This document shows positions 24,313-35,469 of a stretch of 64,000 nt of DNA, piece by piece. Origin of the DNA: Heliocidaris erythrogramma (lineage: Eukaryota > Echinodermata > Echinoidea > Camarodonta > Echinometridae). Both the position numbers and the translations under genes were made by a program. The notes below the pieces were generated by a model that was given only the letters and a program-made list of their open reading frames with translations, was not told the origin of the DNA and ran no database searches. Location: the NCBI GenBank assembly GCA_025617745.1, contig CM046854.1, positions 61,709,606 through 61,773,605 of the forward strand. The letters are read 5' to 3'. Positions within the stretch are counted from its first letter, which is position 1; every line of letters starts with the position of its first letter.

Positions 24313-24459
24313 CAGGGGCCTGTAACATAAAGAGATACAATCAATCTTACAATCAATCTTACAATCAAATAATAAGTCTTCAGTACATGGTTTGCCATAG
24401 ACTTACAATTGATATCAATCATAAAATTGATTTATCTCTTTATGTTACTGGTTTCAGGC
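24313..24459. mobile_element. CTGTAACATAAAGAGAT foldback MITE
   Basis: GGGGCCTGTAACATAAAGAG on the left pairs with CTCTTTATGTTACTGG on the right. Inner ACAATCAATCTTACAATC repeats pair loosely with CAATTGATATCAATC. About 147 bp, non-coding. Confidence 0.75.
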
Positions 24460-24865
24460 TGCATAGGCTATGGGCTATATGTAGTGCAAAGCAACATGGA
24501 AGGCATTCCATGTGGAGAAACATTATCTCCAAGCTATGATGATTACTGGTACATTTCTGAACTCAAGTTACATATACAGTAAAAGGATATAGGACACTCT
24601 CATATGATGGCAAGTTTAATGGCCATAAAAATATCATCAATTCAAAAGCTTCCTACTTTTACAATACACAGCCTAGTTAGTTTAATGGCCATAAAAATAG
24701 TTATAATATGCCAAGTATAAAGCGTGATTACTTTCGCAATGCAAGGACGGACATAATGAATATGAGCGCCAGGATCATAAATGAGCAAAATTGTGTAATT
24801 AGTGGAAATCAATGTTTATTAACCTGTTGAGTACTATACTAAGACTGAGACAACTCCTACTGGGC

Positions 24866-24960
24866 ACCGTTTCATAAAACTTGTAATTGCTAACAAGTTG
24901 CAATAACTGATATAAGCTACTAAAATCATTGCATCTGATTGGCTGGTGATAAAGAGCTCT
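24866..24960. mobile_element. CATAAAACTTG MITE, one-ended copy
   Basis: GTTTCATAAAACTTGTAATT starts the element, and GCATCTGATTGGCTGG lies at its centre. The second arm is lost before a poly-A stretch. It is related to 3818-3966. Confidence 0.65.
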
Positions 24961-25150
24961 GGTAAAAAAAACCCAAAAACTAAAAAAAAAAAAAAAATCA
25001 CTGGGAGAAAATCACACTTTTACAACACCAAAGCAACATCTAATGGCCCAATATTATTGTAGTAATTTGCATTGACATGAATTTCAATGTCTTTATACCC
25101 TAACTTGTAATGTTATCATTGTAATTGTATTTTAGGTTAATTTTATATGC

Positions 25151-25243
25151 AATTGAATTGTAAGCGCCTTTAGCACCCTTTGGGTGGATATGGTTTTGCG
25201 CATTATAAGTGTCTATATTATTATTATTATTATTATTATTAAC
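25151..25243 (+). repeat. SINE/LINE 3' tail with (ATT)n
   Basis: GTAAGCGCCTTTAGCACCC, GGTGGATATGG and GCGCATTATAAGTG precede (ATT)n. This is the plus-orientation counterpart of the tail at 20948. The body is missing. Confidence 0.55.
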
Positions 25244-25449
25244 ATAAGAGCTCCAATGAACACAATTTTTGGTATTTTTTTACATTGCCATGGACTTGCC
25301 TTGAAGCTGTAGCTCCATGGACTTGCCCAGTAAATGATTCCTGTTTCAAAATCAGATCATACCCAATCATTTAATGGTCTTTATTCTGTAAACCTGTTGA
25401 CTACTGAATTTTCTCACTCCCATAGGGTTAATACAGGGACCACATAGGG

Positions 25450-25602
25450 CCCTGTTGCATGAAACTTACCATTAAGGGTAACACTACCATTAATCGTAAC
25501 TCCCATGGAAACCTTGATTTTGATTGGCTGTTGAGTGATGTTACCATGGTAGTTACCATTGATAGCAGAGTTACCATTAATGGTCAGTTTTATGCAACAG
25601 GG
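25450..25602. mobile_element. GTTGCATRAAACTTACC foldback MITE, complete copy
   Basis: CCCTGTTGCATGAAACTTAC at the left end pairs with the right end TTTTATGCAACAGGG. Inner ATTAATCGTAACTC, ACCATGGTAGTTACC and related words nest further arms. The centre carries TTGATTTTGATTGGCTG. Almost the whole 153 bp can fold back. Confidence 0.85.
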
Positions 25603-25635
25603 TATGATACTTTTTGTGTTTCCGTAGGTAATGGG

Positions 25636-26016
25636 TTAACCCTTTGAAGACAATTGTCGACATTTTGTGGTTTAGCTCAATAATATTTGATTCAGAGCTC
25701 TATAAAAAACCAAACAGATGCATGAGTAGGTAGAGCAAAAATTTATCCACAAGCTATGTCCGTTTTACACCAGGAATTTAAAAACACAAGAATAAGCTTT
25801 AAAATCCTTAAATTGGCAACACATTGAGAGGTTCAAAATCATTGCTTTTTAATCAAAATTGGAAATTTTAAATTTTTTTGGCAAAGTTCCTAACCACGTA
25901 TTGATTTCAAAGACATTACACCTTATTAAATCCATGTAGCACTAAGAGAAAAATATTATTGTTGCCAATTTGAAGAAGAAAATGTGATCAATTTAACCCT
26001 GTCCTGAAAGGGTTAA
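25636..26016 (+). repeat. TTAACCCTTT-family repeat, copy 3
   Basis: Starts GGGTTAACCCTTTGAAGAC and ends CCTGAAAGGGTTAA, giving short inverted ends over TTAA. The internal order matches copies 1, 2 and 4. It lacks the MITE found inside copy 2. Confidence 0.8.
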
Positions 26017-26496
26017 AATGAACAGATGGAGAGAGAGAGAGGGGTGGAGTAGACTACCTTGACAATAACAATTACTAGTGGGGGTAATTTATGATTGTGA
26101 ATGGTTGTAAACATCATGAGTCATCTGACTACCTTGACACACCCATCTTATCATACTCTAGGTGAAAGATAAAACATGTATGTTGTTTCAGTTTCTATAT
26201 CATACTGGTAATTAGTTGGCAGATGTTCAGTTTCATGATAAACACCATTGAAAGTTATTTGAATAGCACAGGTTATTTTTGTAGCATTATGACATTTTAT
26301 TTCCCCCCTTTTCCCCTCATCCAAATCTCTGTTTACCAAATCTACAGCTCATAGAGATGCAAGATGAACTAAAAAGAGAAATATTTTAGCAACAGCTCCA
26401 CTTAAATTTCCAGAGTATGTTGGAAGACCAACTGCCAAGCATCAAATCGATTATAATTTTTTATCAAACTCAATTAATTTTAATAGGAGTTACATT

Positions 26497-27436
26497 TTAA
26501 AGTAGAACACTGATGATTTTAAATATTGGCTTAATACTTATTATTGCATAGATGGCATAAATTAAACAAGGTTATCCAAATTTAAAGCTTGGAAACATTT
26601 GAATTAATGATTATTATCAATTATAAAACGGTAAAATACAGCCCCCGATATAGCAGCTGAAAAGCTCCTTGAACGCTGCTGAGATGTGTGACGACACAAG
26701 AGGGGCGAGTCCTGTCTAAGCAGACGATGTCCCATAACATTATACACATTTTTCAATGCCTGTTTTGTCATCTCCTCTTCACTTATTTCTCTTACTTGAC
26801 TAGCGTCAGTCTTAATGTTAGTCTGTTGCCTCACTCTTAACTTCGTGTATGGTATTATTTTGATGAAAAATGCAGCGTTAAAAAAATAAAGGAATCAGTC
26901 ACTTGTAAACAAAATAAGACGCCATTGTATTTTCAGCTGCTTGCACCGCGGCATGTTCGGCGTTTCAAGAGGGAACGAATACCATCCAGCTATTATTCGC
27001 AGGGCTTTTCAATTTGAAAATGGGGTTTATTTCATTGATCATTGACCCTTCTCCTGTGTATTTACAATCAAACGGTTTTAGTTATCAGAATCAGTTCACT
27101 TTCCCTTTTCGAATGGTGTGAAATAAAGTCATGTTTAAATGTACCAAACTCTTTATAATTTGATAAATAATTGCATTGCAATTACGTTCATTCATTATAG
27201 GACGTCGTCTGCTTAAGCAGGATCGATCCCTCGTATGACGACATCAAAACATCGCTATATTTCTGGCGAATCCTCGGATATTCCACATGCTGAGAAGAGC
27301 TTTTATTTATGTTGTTTTTATAATCATCATATACGCAGTTGACATAAAACTTATACGATTGCCATCTGTAAGCTTCCCAATTTCTAGTGATACATTAATT
27401 GCCATATTTGTGATTTTCTTGAGTGTTCTACTTTAA
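26497..27436. mobile_element. TTAA-flanked non-autonomous element, AAAGTAGAACACT ends
   Basis: TTAAAGTAGAACACT at the left is mirrored by AGTGTTCTACTTTAA at the right; TTAA at both ends fits Kolobok or piggyBac targets. About 940 bp. Subterminal inverted pieces include GTCTAAGCAGACGATGTCCC against GGACGTCGTCTGCTTAAG. No transposase motif occurs in any frame. Confidence 0.8.
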
Positions 27437-28644
27437 GGATATAAATCTACACTCCTCTACAAAAGTACACAAACTTGTTATCAAATTAATTTTGCTGAGA
27501 ATCATTTTTCTTCCCCCCCCCCCTAGTTCATGGAATTATGTCTTGTTTTAGAGTAGCAAGTTCCATGTAGGTCTACAATTTAAATTTGTCTTCCTTGTAA
27601 TCTTGCAAAAAGGCCTAGAATAGACCAACATTAATCCTGCCTTAAAATCTCATGGACAGTTACAACATGACTTTTATTAAATTCATGAATTCACTTCACT
27701 CCAAATCATTCTACAGTACAGCTCCATGCACCATGTAACCTGTGGAATTGGTAGGTCATGACAAATGGCCTAGAAAGTGAATGAAAAGTCTTTGTACTAT
27801 AATCCTCTAAAGAACCTCATTGTATTTGTGAACAAATGAGATCAATCTGGCTGATTGACATGTAGCTCTACTTTCTGCACAGGACAGGATGCAAAAGAAG
27901 TATTACTTCCTTGTACAATTGTCCTTCAGCTACATGTATACATGTAGGATGATACATTATCTCTTTATCATGATGATAAACCCAAATCGTCATGTAGGAC
28001 CAGGCATCAGGACAGAATATTCAGTACCACTGCCATATCTAGTGGGATTGTGAAATCTATAGTGAAATATGTTGGCCAATAACTTTTTATATTAACATTA
28101 AACTTATTTTAATTTTAGTGAAATCATGTTGTTGGGGCCCGAGGGGCATTATACCGGTATCAGAAAGTGTGCTGTAGAAATAGGCCTACTTTAATACCAA
28201 TATCATTATCTTGAACAAGTAGGCCCATGGTAATAGTTGCTCATTTTCATACTTTAAAAACTAAAAATCCTACCAAAATTTGTACAACATCTTTAGACCT
28301 ACTCCTTGGTGAAATATATGCTTGAACTTTGAAGGGTGAGTGACACTCAGAAAACCATCAAGCAACACTTCCCTGGTTGTACTTCAGTTTCCAACCTGCA
28401 AGATTTGACCTATATTTTGATTGTAAGGTCACTTTGACCAGACATGAGACATGTAATCCAATTGGAAGACTGGGGAAACAATTAATTAAGACAGCTGGTA
28501 TCACCATGTCACCGTCTATGATTTATTGGGTGAAGAGTGATGCTCTATTACAGTGTGGGCCTAGAGTACAAACAAGCCTACAAGTCGGTCCTAGTTCTCA
28601 CCTTCTCTCTCTCTCTCTCTCTCTCATACTAACATGTCTATCTT

Positions 28645-28909
28645 CAGGGGCGTATCCAGGATTTGCCAGTAGGGGGGCGGCAGGCATTATTGATCGCCGT
28701 CCTGGGGGAGGGGTCTAAGGGGAGGGGGTGCCCCCTCCCCTTTGGAAAATTTTTGCTTCTGAAGAAGGGCTGAGATGCAAAATAATCCTGTGACCAATTT
28801 TGAAGCCTATTTAATGAACAACTTTTTTTTTTTGGCTAGTTTTTTTTTTTTACGACGGCCAATAGGGGGGGGGGGGCGCCTATTGCGCCACCCCCTGGAT
28901 ACGCCACTG
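28645..28909. mobile_element. CAGGGGCGTATCCAGG element (hAT-like)
   Basis: Left end CAGGGGCGTATCCAGG, right end CCTGGATACGCCACTG; direct repeat TATCTT on both sides (28639-28644, 28910-28915). The core is G-rich with a TTTGGCTAG segment and a G13-class run. The same terminal word occurs one-sided at 46960 and, in the reverse sense, near 46070. Confidence 0.85.
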
Positions 28910-29654
28910 TATCTTTCTATTTGATTGACTGAAGTATCTGCTAGTCTCTCAATATGGATATCAGATCGGTTTCACAATTGCTTTCTATTGCGTTTAACTG
29001 TCCCCCATTGTGCATATATGCCTTATTATTATGTTCTCCTTAGCTCTTTCTATGTAGAGTTTCACTGTGTCTCAAACAGTCGCTTCATTTTGAAACTGAA
29101 AGTCATGCTCTCCCCTCCTCCCTTGGTTAATTCCTTTCCATTTACGTACCTGTAGGTCTACCTAATTATTCAATACAGAGCACTGCTTAACCCCTACCAT
29201 GCCGTGGGTGCAAATCCCACCCAAAAGTTTGAGTGTAGAACATTTTGTTAAGGCTCAGAATGGCTTGACAATTCTTCCTCATACAGAATCCTGTGCCATC
29301 AGTATAATGTTTATTCTTATGCAATATATCTTTGCCCAGTTTGCTCGAGAAAAAAAACAAAACTATTTAATAGTTAATATTTAACTCTTAAAACTTCATT
29401 TTTGACAAAAATGGATTTGCTCAAAAGTCTGGTGGCATGGAAAGGGTTAAAAGAAACATTTTCTACCTTGCAGTTGCATTATGTATCTACCTGGATGATC
29501 TGCATATGATATTGTCAGGGTTTTTTACGTACCAGTAATTGCAAACAAACGAACATTAAAATGTCTTATCAAAAGCAAGAAATAGATACCGTAAATGAAC
29601 AGTGTTGGGGTATCTGGGAGGCTGGAGGCTGCTAATTTGCTAAGTCCTAATTTC

Positions 29655-29849
29655 ATACAGTCAAACCTGCTTTAGCCACCACCTATATAGAAAGACCACC
29701 TGTCTATAAAGACCACAATTTTTGTTTCCCTTGAAAAATGTTTCTCATTGAAATGTGTATTCAAGGAACCTTTTCTAAAAGACCACCTGCTCATAAAGAC
29801 CACTTTTCTTGTCTCCCTTGAGTGGTCTTTATAGACAGGTTTCACTGTA
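29655..29849. mobile_element. AAAGACCACC foldback MITE, copy 2
   Basis: TACAGTCAAACCTGCTTTAG opens and ATAGACAGGTTTCACTGTA closes the element. The middle has CACCTGTCTATAAAGACCAC and its inverse. It matches 21855-22036 closely and keeps better termini. Confidence 0.85.
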
Positions 29850-31319
29850 CATGTATAATCTCCTTAAATCTTCTAAAGGCAAGAGGATCAATTGCAAACC
29901 ATGTTGTCCCTGAGTAAAATCAACATACCTTGCCCAGTTTGATACAGGCCTAATGATTAATACATGCCTTTCATTTACTAATTAATTAGCTGCATGCAGC
30001 AGTGCCCTGGCTGTAGACCTCACAAATTGCATCATATGGAATAGGATGAGGCCTAATAATGAAGCCTTGACCCTACAATCCCACATTAAAAACTACCCAC
30101 ATTAATACAAATATAAATATGAAGGATCATAGATTAGGCTTATCATGTGGGAACCTAAAGATTATATAGGGCTTTGTCCCAGTGTTATGAATTTCATATT
30201 TAGAGCATGGTTTCTTTATAAAGCTGCTGACATTCATTGGGAGCTATTCCAGTTTTCTACACACACAACTAAACATGTTGTAATATAGAATAAGAACCAT
30301 AAATATCATTCCACAATCGCAATAAGAATTAACAAAACAAATACATTAACCTCTAAATGGTATTACAGGTCTCAGAATTTGGCATAAGAACCCGTTTCTA
30401 TTGTACATGGAAGTTTTAGTCATGCATGTAATGTACAAGAGAAGCTGTAGTTCAAACAAATATCTATTCAAGCATATTTTATGTTGAAGAATAATGCTTA
30501 CTCAAGTGGAATATATAGTTTATGACAAATACTGTTTTTTTTCCTAATACCATAAGAATATGGACATACTGTGTGATCAAATGAAAAATATTGCCATAGT
30601 TTGTTCTGCTAGCTTGGCAAATAATAAGGCGAAACCAATTTCTTAATAAATCTATATGCAGGACTGGTTAAATTCTGACAGGCATTGTCCATTGTTTGTG
30701 TACCGACTCAGTCTTTTCTGTATTTTCAAGGTCCATGCTAGTGACTCTAACAAATGTCAATATTTGTATAATCTATACATGTAACATGCCCTTTGTCTAC
30801 AAAAGCTGATCCTAAACCAATACTCTATTGATAGCTCCACCAATTCAAAACAACTCTTTTAGTCATACATTTGGCATTTGTTGGATGTCCAACTGAAGTT
30901 CAACATGACAGTTGCAGGGTAAAATTTAAAATGATTTACTTAATTTCTTGATAAGCACTAAACAATAAACAATAAAAATATTAGTTCCCTCTGTGTAAAT
31001 AAAAATAACATAACTGACATTACCAAACTTCCTCCAAAATAAATCTTTTAAAAGTATACAGAAATATGAAATATTAATCTCAGTAAAAATATGCTATTCT
31101 ATATCTCCTACCATAAAATGGCAAACTGAAATAAAATTAAAAAAAAAGGGGGGGGGGTAACAACTGTAGGGAATAAATAAAACCTTTTTCAAATGTTAGA
31201 GAGAACAAGATTTCAATACACAGTCAATCAATTATGGGTATTATTTTTTCATGTTTTTCCAAGTGCCAATGTCATTAAAAAACTTCAAATGCAGAGTATT
31301 ATTTTCTGAAATTTCATCT

Positions 31320-31698
31320 GTAAAAAGGTGGACAATTGTCTACATTTTGTGGTTTGGCTCAATAACTTTTGATTCAGAGCTCATTATATACCAGGTGCAC
31401 GAGTTGAAAGAGCAAACATTTCTGAACAAAAACCATTTTTGTTGCATGACCATATTGAGTTTAATGCCAGGAATTTTAAAAACAAGAATAAAATTTTAAA
31501 TCCTTTAGATTGGCAATTATAGTTTATCAAAATTGGCAATTTTAAAAACTTTGACAAAGTTCCTAACCATGTATGTTGTTCTCAAAGACATTACACAATA
31601 TAAGAACCATGTAGCACTAAAATAACATTGTTGCCAATTTGAGGAACAAAATTTGATCAATTTAGCTCTTAAAAAATTCCTGTCATGAAAAGGCTAAC
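31320..31698 (+). repeat. TTAACCCTTT-family repeat, copy 4
   Basis: Contains TTGTGGTTTGGCTCAATAAC, TTGATTCAGAGCTC, TTGTTGCATGACCATATTG and TTTGAGGAACAAAATTTG, ending CATGAAAAGGCTAA. An uninterrupted copy, used to define the insertion site of the MITE at 2031. Confidence 0.8.
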
Positions 31699-31708
31699 AG
31701 TTGTCTAT

Positions 31709-31980
31709 AAATAATAATAATAATATTTATATTGCGCTTAATACAATGTTTCTAAGCACCGAAGTAGTATTGTTACCCTGGCTTTAGCCCAGCTGACCTA
31801 TATGGCGCTGAAAGCATTCAAGGAATAAATTCCTACCAGGTACCCATTTACTACACCTGGGTGGAGAGTGGCAAATGTAGATTAACGTCTTGCCAAAGGA
31901 CATTAGTGCCGCGGCGGGACTCGACCTGCGAACCATGTGATCCACTGTCCGGTGACGTATCCACTAGACAAACTGTCACA
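31709..31980 (-). mobile_element. tRNA-headed SINE
   Basis: Read on the minus strand, it starts with a tRNA-like head: A-box word GTCTAGTGGATA and B-box-like GGTCGAGTCCC. A body with CTCTCCACCCAGGTG, AATGGGTACCTGGTAGGAA and GCTGGGCTAAAGCC follows. It ends GCGCAATATAAATATT and (ATT)n. This head-body-tail order is that of SINEs widespread in marine invertebrates, including sea urchins. It looks complete and only mildly diverged. No clear target duplication was found. Confidence 0.85.
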
Positions 31981-32197
31981 AGTCTACATTTCCACATAGA
32001 GATTCAGAGAGGACAATTTTGAAAGTGAATTTTCATCTACCTAGACAAGGCCAAACATGAATATTAAATCTATAAAGAAGACATGCTGAACACAACACAA
32101 CTAAGCAACAGGAAATGTCCTTGATTTTACATGTTTTCCACAGCTCTGAAAGTCAGTCAAAAGTGACAATGGACACTGTATGGTGCATGAGTTTGAG

Positions 32198-32584
32198 TTA
32201 AAGAGAAAGTTGAGTTCTTGGAAAGGTATAAATAATTTGTGAGCTTTCTCATTATTTTTGTGTCAGTTTGGAAGAATACCATAGTACAAATATCCCCTGA
32301 AAAGGATTGCTCTTCAAATACCCTTATATTAAAAATATGACTAGAAACAGCTGAAGTGTTCGGGCCGAACTTTCATGCCACATTTGTGTGCAGTCCCATA
32401 TACCTACTTCTATGTACAGTGCATGTGCTTTTCAGCGAGATTGGCCAAATTTCTTATCATTTTGACTGATTCCAAAACCTCACAGTATGCACAAATTCTT
32501 ATGTAGAGATGATCAACCTTCCCCATTTCCTTTCAGTTTCTTTCATAATGTAATCACATGACCAGAACTCAACTTGATCTTTAA
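32198..32584 (+). mobile_element. TTAAAGA-family MITE, full-length copy d
   Basis: TTAAAGAGAAAGTTGAGTTC at the left and GAACTCAACTTGATCTTTAA at the right form the terminal inverted repeats, with TTAA at the outer edges. 387 bp, no ORF. This is the reference copy for those at 2839, 10032 and 18340. Confidence 0.85.
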
Positions 32585-33220
32585 GAACAAACACTATTCT
32601 GGCAATGCCAGCTAACAAGTGTAAGAATTTGTCAACCTGAGTGAATTTCACAAAAAACAGGAAGTGATACATCTAATGTATGTAGGTTAAACCTGTGTAA
32701 TCTTTTTGTAAATTTGTAGTAATCAGCCACAAAATGTGCCATTATGCATAATATCATAACTATGTGTCGAGCATTCAGAGATCTCGAGGAAAACATCTAT
32801 ATCTATGATTTGCTAGTATCACTAATTTGTACGTATTTATTCATCCATATTTTATATTTTCTAGAACAGTTTAGAATTTAAGATTCAGCTTTGATGATTT
32901 CTTTTAAACAGATAAAGACAACAAGTAACCAACATTCATCACATATCATCCAAATTAGGACTGTCATACAAAGACAATAGTTACCAAGACAACCACACTG
33001 TTTTCAGGTCAAAGGTTACACAAATCAAATGACAAAAACACAACTTCTGCTAGTATCAACTGAGGAATATTTAGAGAAATTTGAGAACAAGTTAAATCTA
33101 CAAAAGAGTTTGTTACAATGTTACAGAAAGTTAAATAGGAAGTTAGAGGGGAAATGACTTTATAGGGAAGCACTGATAATTTGAATGTTAGAAATACATA
33201 TTAGGGTAGATCATTGAGCA

Positions 33221-33308
33221 ATATATCGTGTGTTGAGAGCCAGAAGGGCGTTAACTCATATGTTTTAACACAGAGTTAATGCCCTTCTCGCTCTCAACAC
33301 ACGATATG
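33221..33308. repeat. GAGCCAGAAGG hairpin repeat, copy 4 (covarying arms)
   Basis: The left outer arm is TCGTGTGTTGAGAGCC and the right outer arm is the exact partner CTCTCAACACACGA. The other copies instead have GTTTGGAGCC and GGCTCCAAAC. Thus both arms changed together and pairing was kept. The inner arms AGAAGGGCGTTAACTC and GAGTTAATGCCCTTCT are as in the family. Confidence 0.9.
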
Positions 33309-33717
33309 TTGATAAAAACTTAATCATTTAAAAGAAGATACGCTTTGATTGCAACTAAATTGTTAATCTGATATGAATTTTCAGTTACATGTAGCTGAAT
33401 TTTTCTATTTTTACTCTAGATACTACAATCATTCTATCATCTACTCATGATATCCCAAGGCTTTCTTTTCTCTGTGTTTAACCCTTTACTGACTTTGGTT
33501 GACCAATGGAACAAACAGGGAACAGCCACAGTCGACTATTGGCACATGTACAGTGTTCATGTATAATATACTCCAAACAATGTGGCAGTCCAGGGTTTTG
33601 ATCCATGGAATAAAGAGTTAATGTTTGCCAAGAAATATAATAAACTTTAGTAAAGTTAACACATTTTGCTCAATTACCTCCCTTTTGTCTGTCAAGAACT
33701 TAAGACCCAGTAGGGCA

Positions 33718-34263
33718 TTAAAGGGACAGTCCATCCTGATTACCAGTTGGCTTTTAAAAAGAAACAAAACAATTTTGGAAACAGAACAGTGAAGGTTTGA
33801 GCAAAATCTGACAAGAAATAAGTTATGAATTTTTGAAGTAATAATCAATCAGACACATGTTGGCAATTCCTTGACATATCTTGCGAGCTCCTCTCCCATT
33901 TGCTCATAACAGAAAATTTCATAAATTTTCATTTTCTTCTGTTTGATAAAGGAATAGACTTGTTTCATACAGGTTTTGTGTAACAGCATATGAGCAATGA
34001 TTATATCTAAGGTGCATGTACGACTGAATATTTCCTTTAGAGAAAATGGAAATTAATATTTTTTGGGGTACAGGGCAAATGGGAGAGGAGCTCGCAACAT
34101 ACGTCACGGAGTTGCCAATTTGTGTCTGATTGATTATTACTTCAAAAATTCATAACTCTCTTGTTTCTTATCAGATTTTGCTCAAACCTTCACTGTATCT
34201 GTTTCTATAATTTTTCTGCTTCTTTTAAAACCAACATGTAATCAGGGTGGACTATCCCTTTAA
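33718..34263. mobile_element. TTAA-flanked element, TTAAAGGGACAGTCC ends
   Basis: The ends TTAAAGGGACAGTCCATCC and the mirrored GGTGGACTATCCCTTTAA enclose 546 bp. The inverted repeats reach about 190 bp inward (for example AATGGGAGAGGAGCTCGC and its inverse). TTAA edges and an AAAGGG start suggest a Kolobok-type MITE. No ORF. Confidence 0.85.
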
Positions 34264-34601
34264 ATCTGTCTTAAGTTATATAAAACAGTATGGAGAAAGG
34301 AACAGCTTGGTATCAAAGTTGTGTTGACTAATATGTAATAGCAAGAGAAGGCAAAGAGGGTTAATATTCCTTGTCGAAGAAAGTTCTGTGAGTTAGAAAA
34401 TATCAAGATTAGTAGAGCTGTGAGGGAGTGAAGACATCAATGTACATGTAGCCTTGCTTGCAGGTAAAATGAGTATTTGATTCCCATCCCATACACGAGT
34501 ATCATTCAAGTCTTGATAAAAGACTATTCCATGAGAATCTATTCTTGACTACGGTACAAGTAAAATTGAGTTAGTTTTTCACCCAGACTTACATGAAGCA
34601 T

Positions 34602-34684
34602 AACGTCTGCTGGCAGCCAGAAGGTCATTAACTCATATCATCCAACACAGAGTTATAATGCCCTTCTAGCTTTAAACAAAGGAT
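34602..34684. repeat. GAGCCAGAAGG hairpin repeat, copy 5
   Basis: CAGCCAGAAGGTCATTAACT faces GAGTTATAATGCCC and TTCTAGCTTTAAAC. The outer arms are degraded (GTCTGCTGG versus AAACAAAGG). This is the most decayed outer stem of the family. Confidence 0.7.
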
Positions 34685-34772
34685 TTAATACACAAATTGA
34701 GAGGAAAATCTCATCTTGGCTGAATGCAAGGCTAGAAAGTGTCACAGCAGAATTCAAAGTGATGAAAAACAT

Positions 34773-35288
<516 letters not shown>

Positions 35289-35412
35289 ATTCAGTTTATA
35301 TGATGAGAAAGCTGAAGGAATATTGATATTCTGGAAGGCAGAGAGAAGCTCACACCAACTTTGAAACTAGAAAGAGAAAGGATTAAACAGAGAACACGAA
35401 CGTTCCACATAC

Positions 35413-35469
35413 CGTTCCTATTTCCAGCATCATTTGTCTCGGGTGATGTTGTCTCGGCAGGGGCAGGGG
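35413..35469 (-). CDS. Stalk exon, Pro/Thr-rich, 57 nt
   Basis: The minus-strand acceptor CTAAACAG follows a pyrimidine-rich tract (CCCCCTGTTCCTCCTG). The donor is AACG|GTATGT. Phase 1-1. It reads A-P-A-P-A-E-T-T-S-P-E-T-N-D-A-G-N-R-N after the split first codon. No extension upstream is possible because an in-frame TAA lies in the tract. Composition and phase fit the stalk of the membrane protein. Confidence 0.75.

Noticed and set aside
29199-29222. tRNA T-arm-like word GTGGGTGCAAATCCCAC
   Set aside because: No A-box, anticodon arm or acceptor partner nearby.
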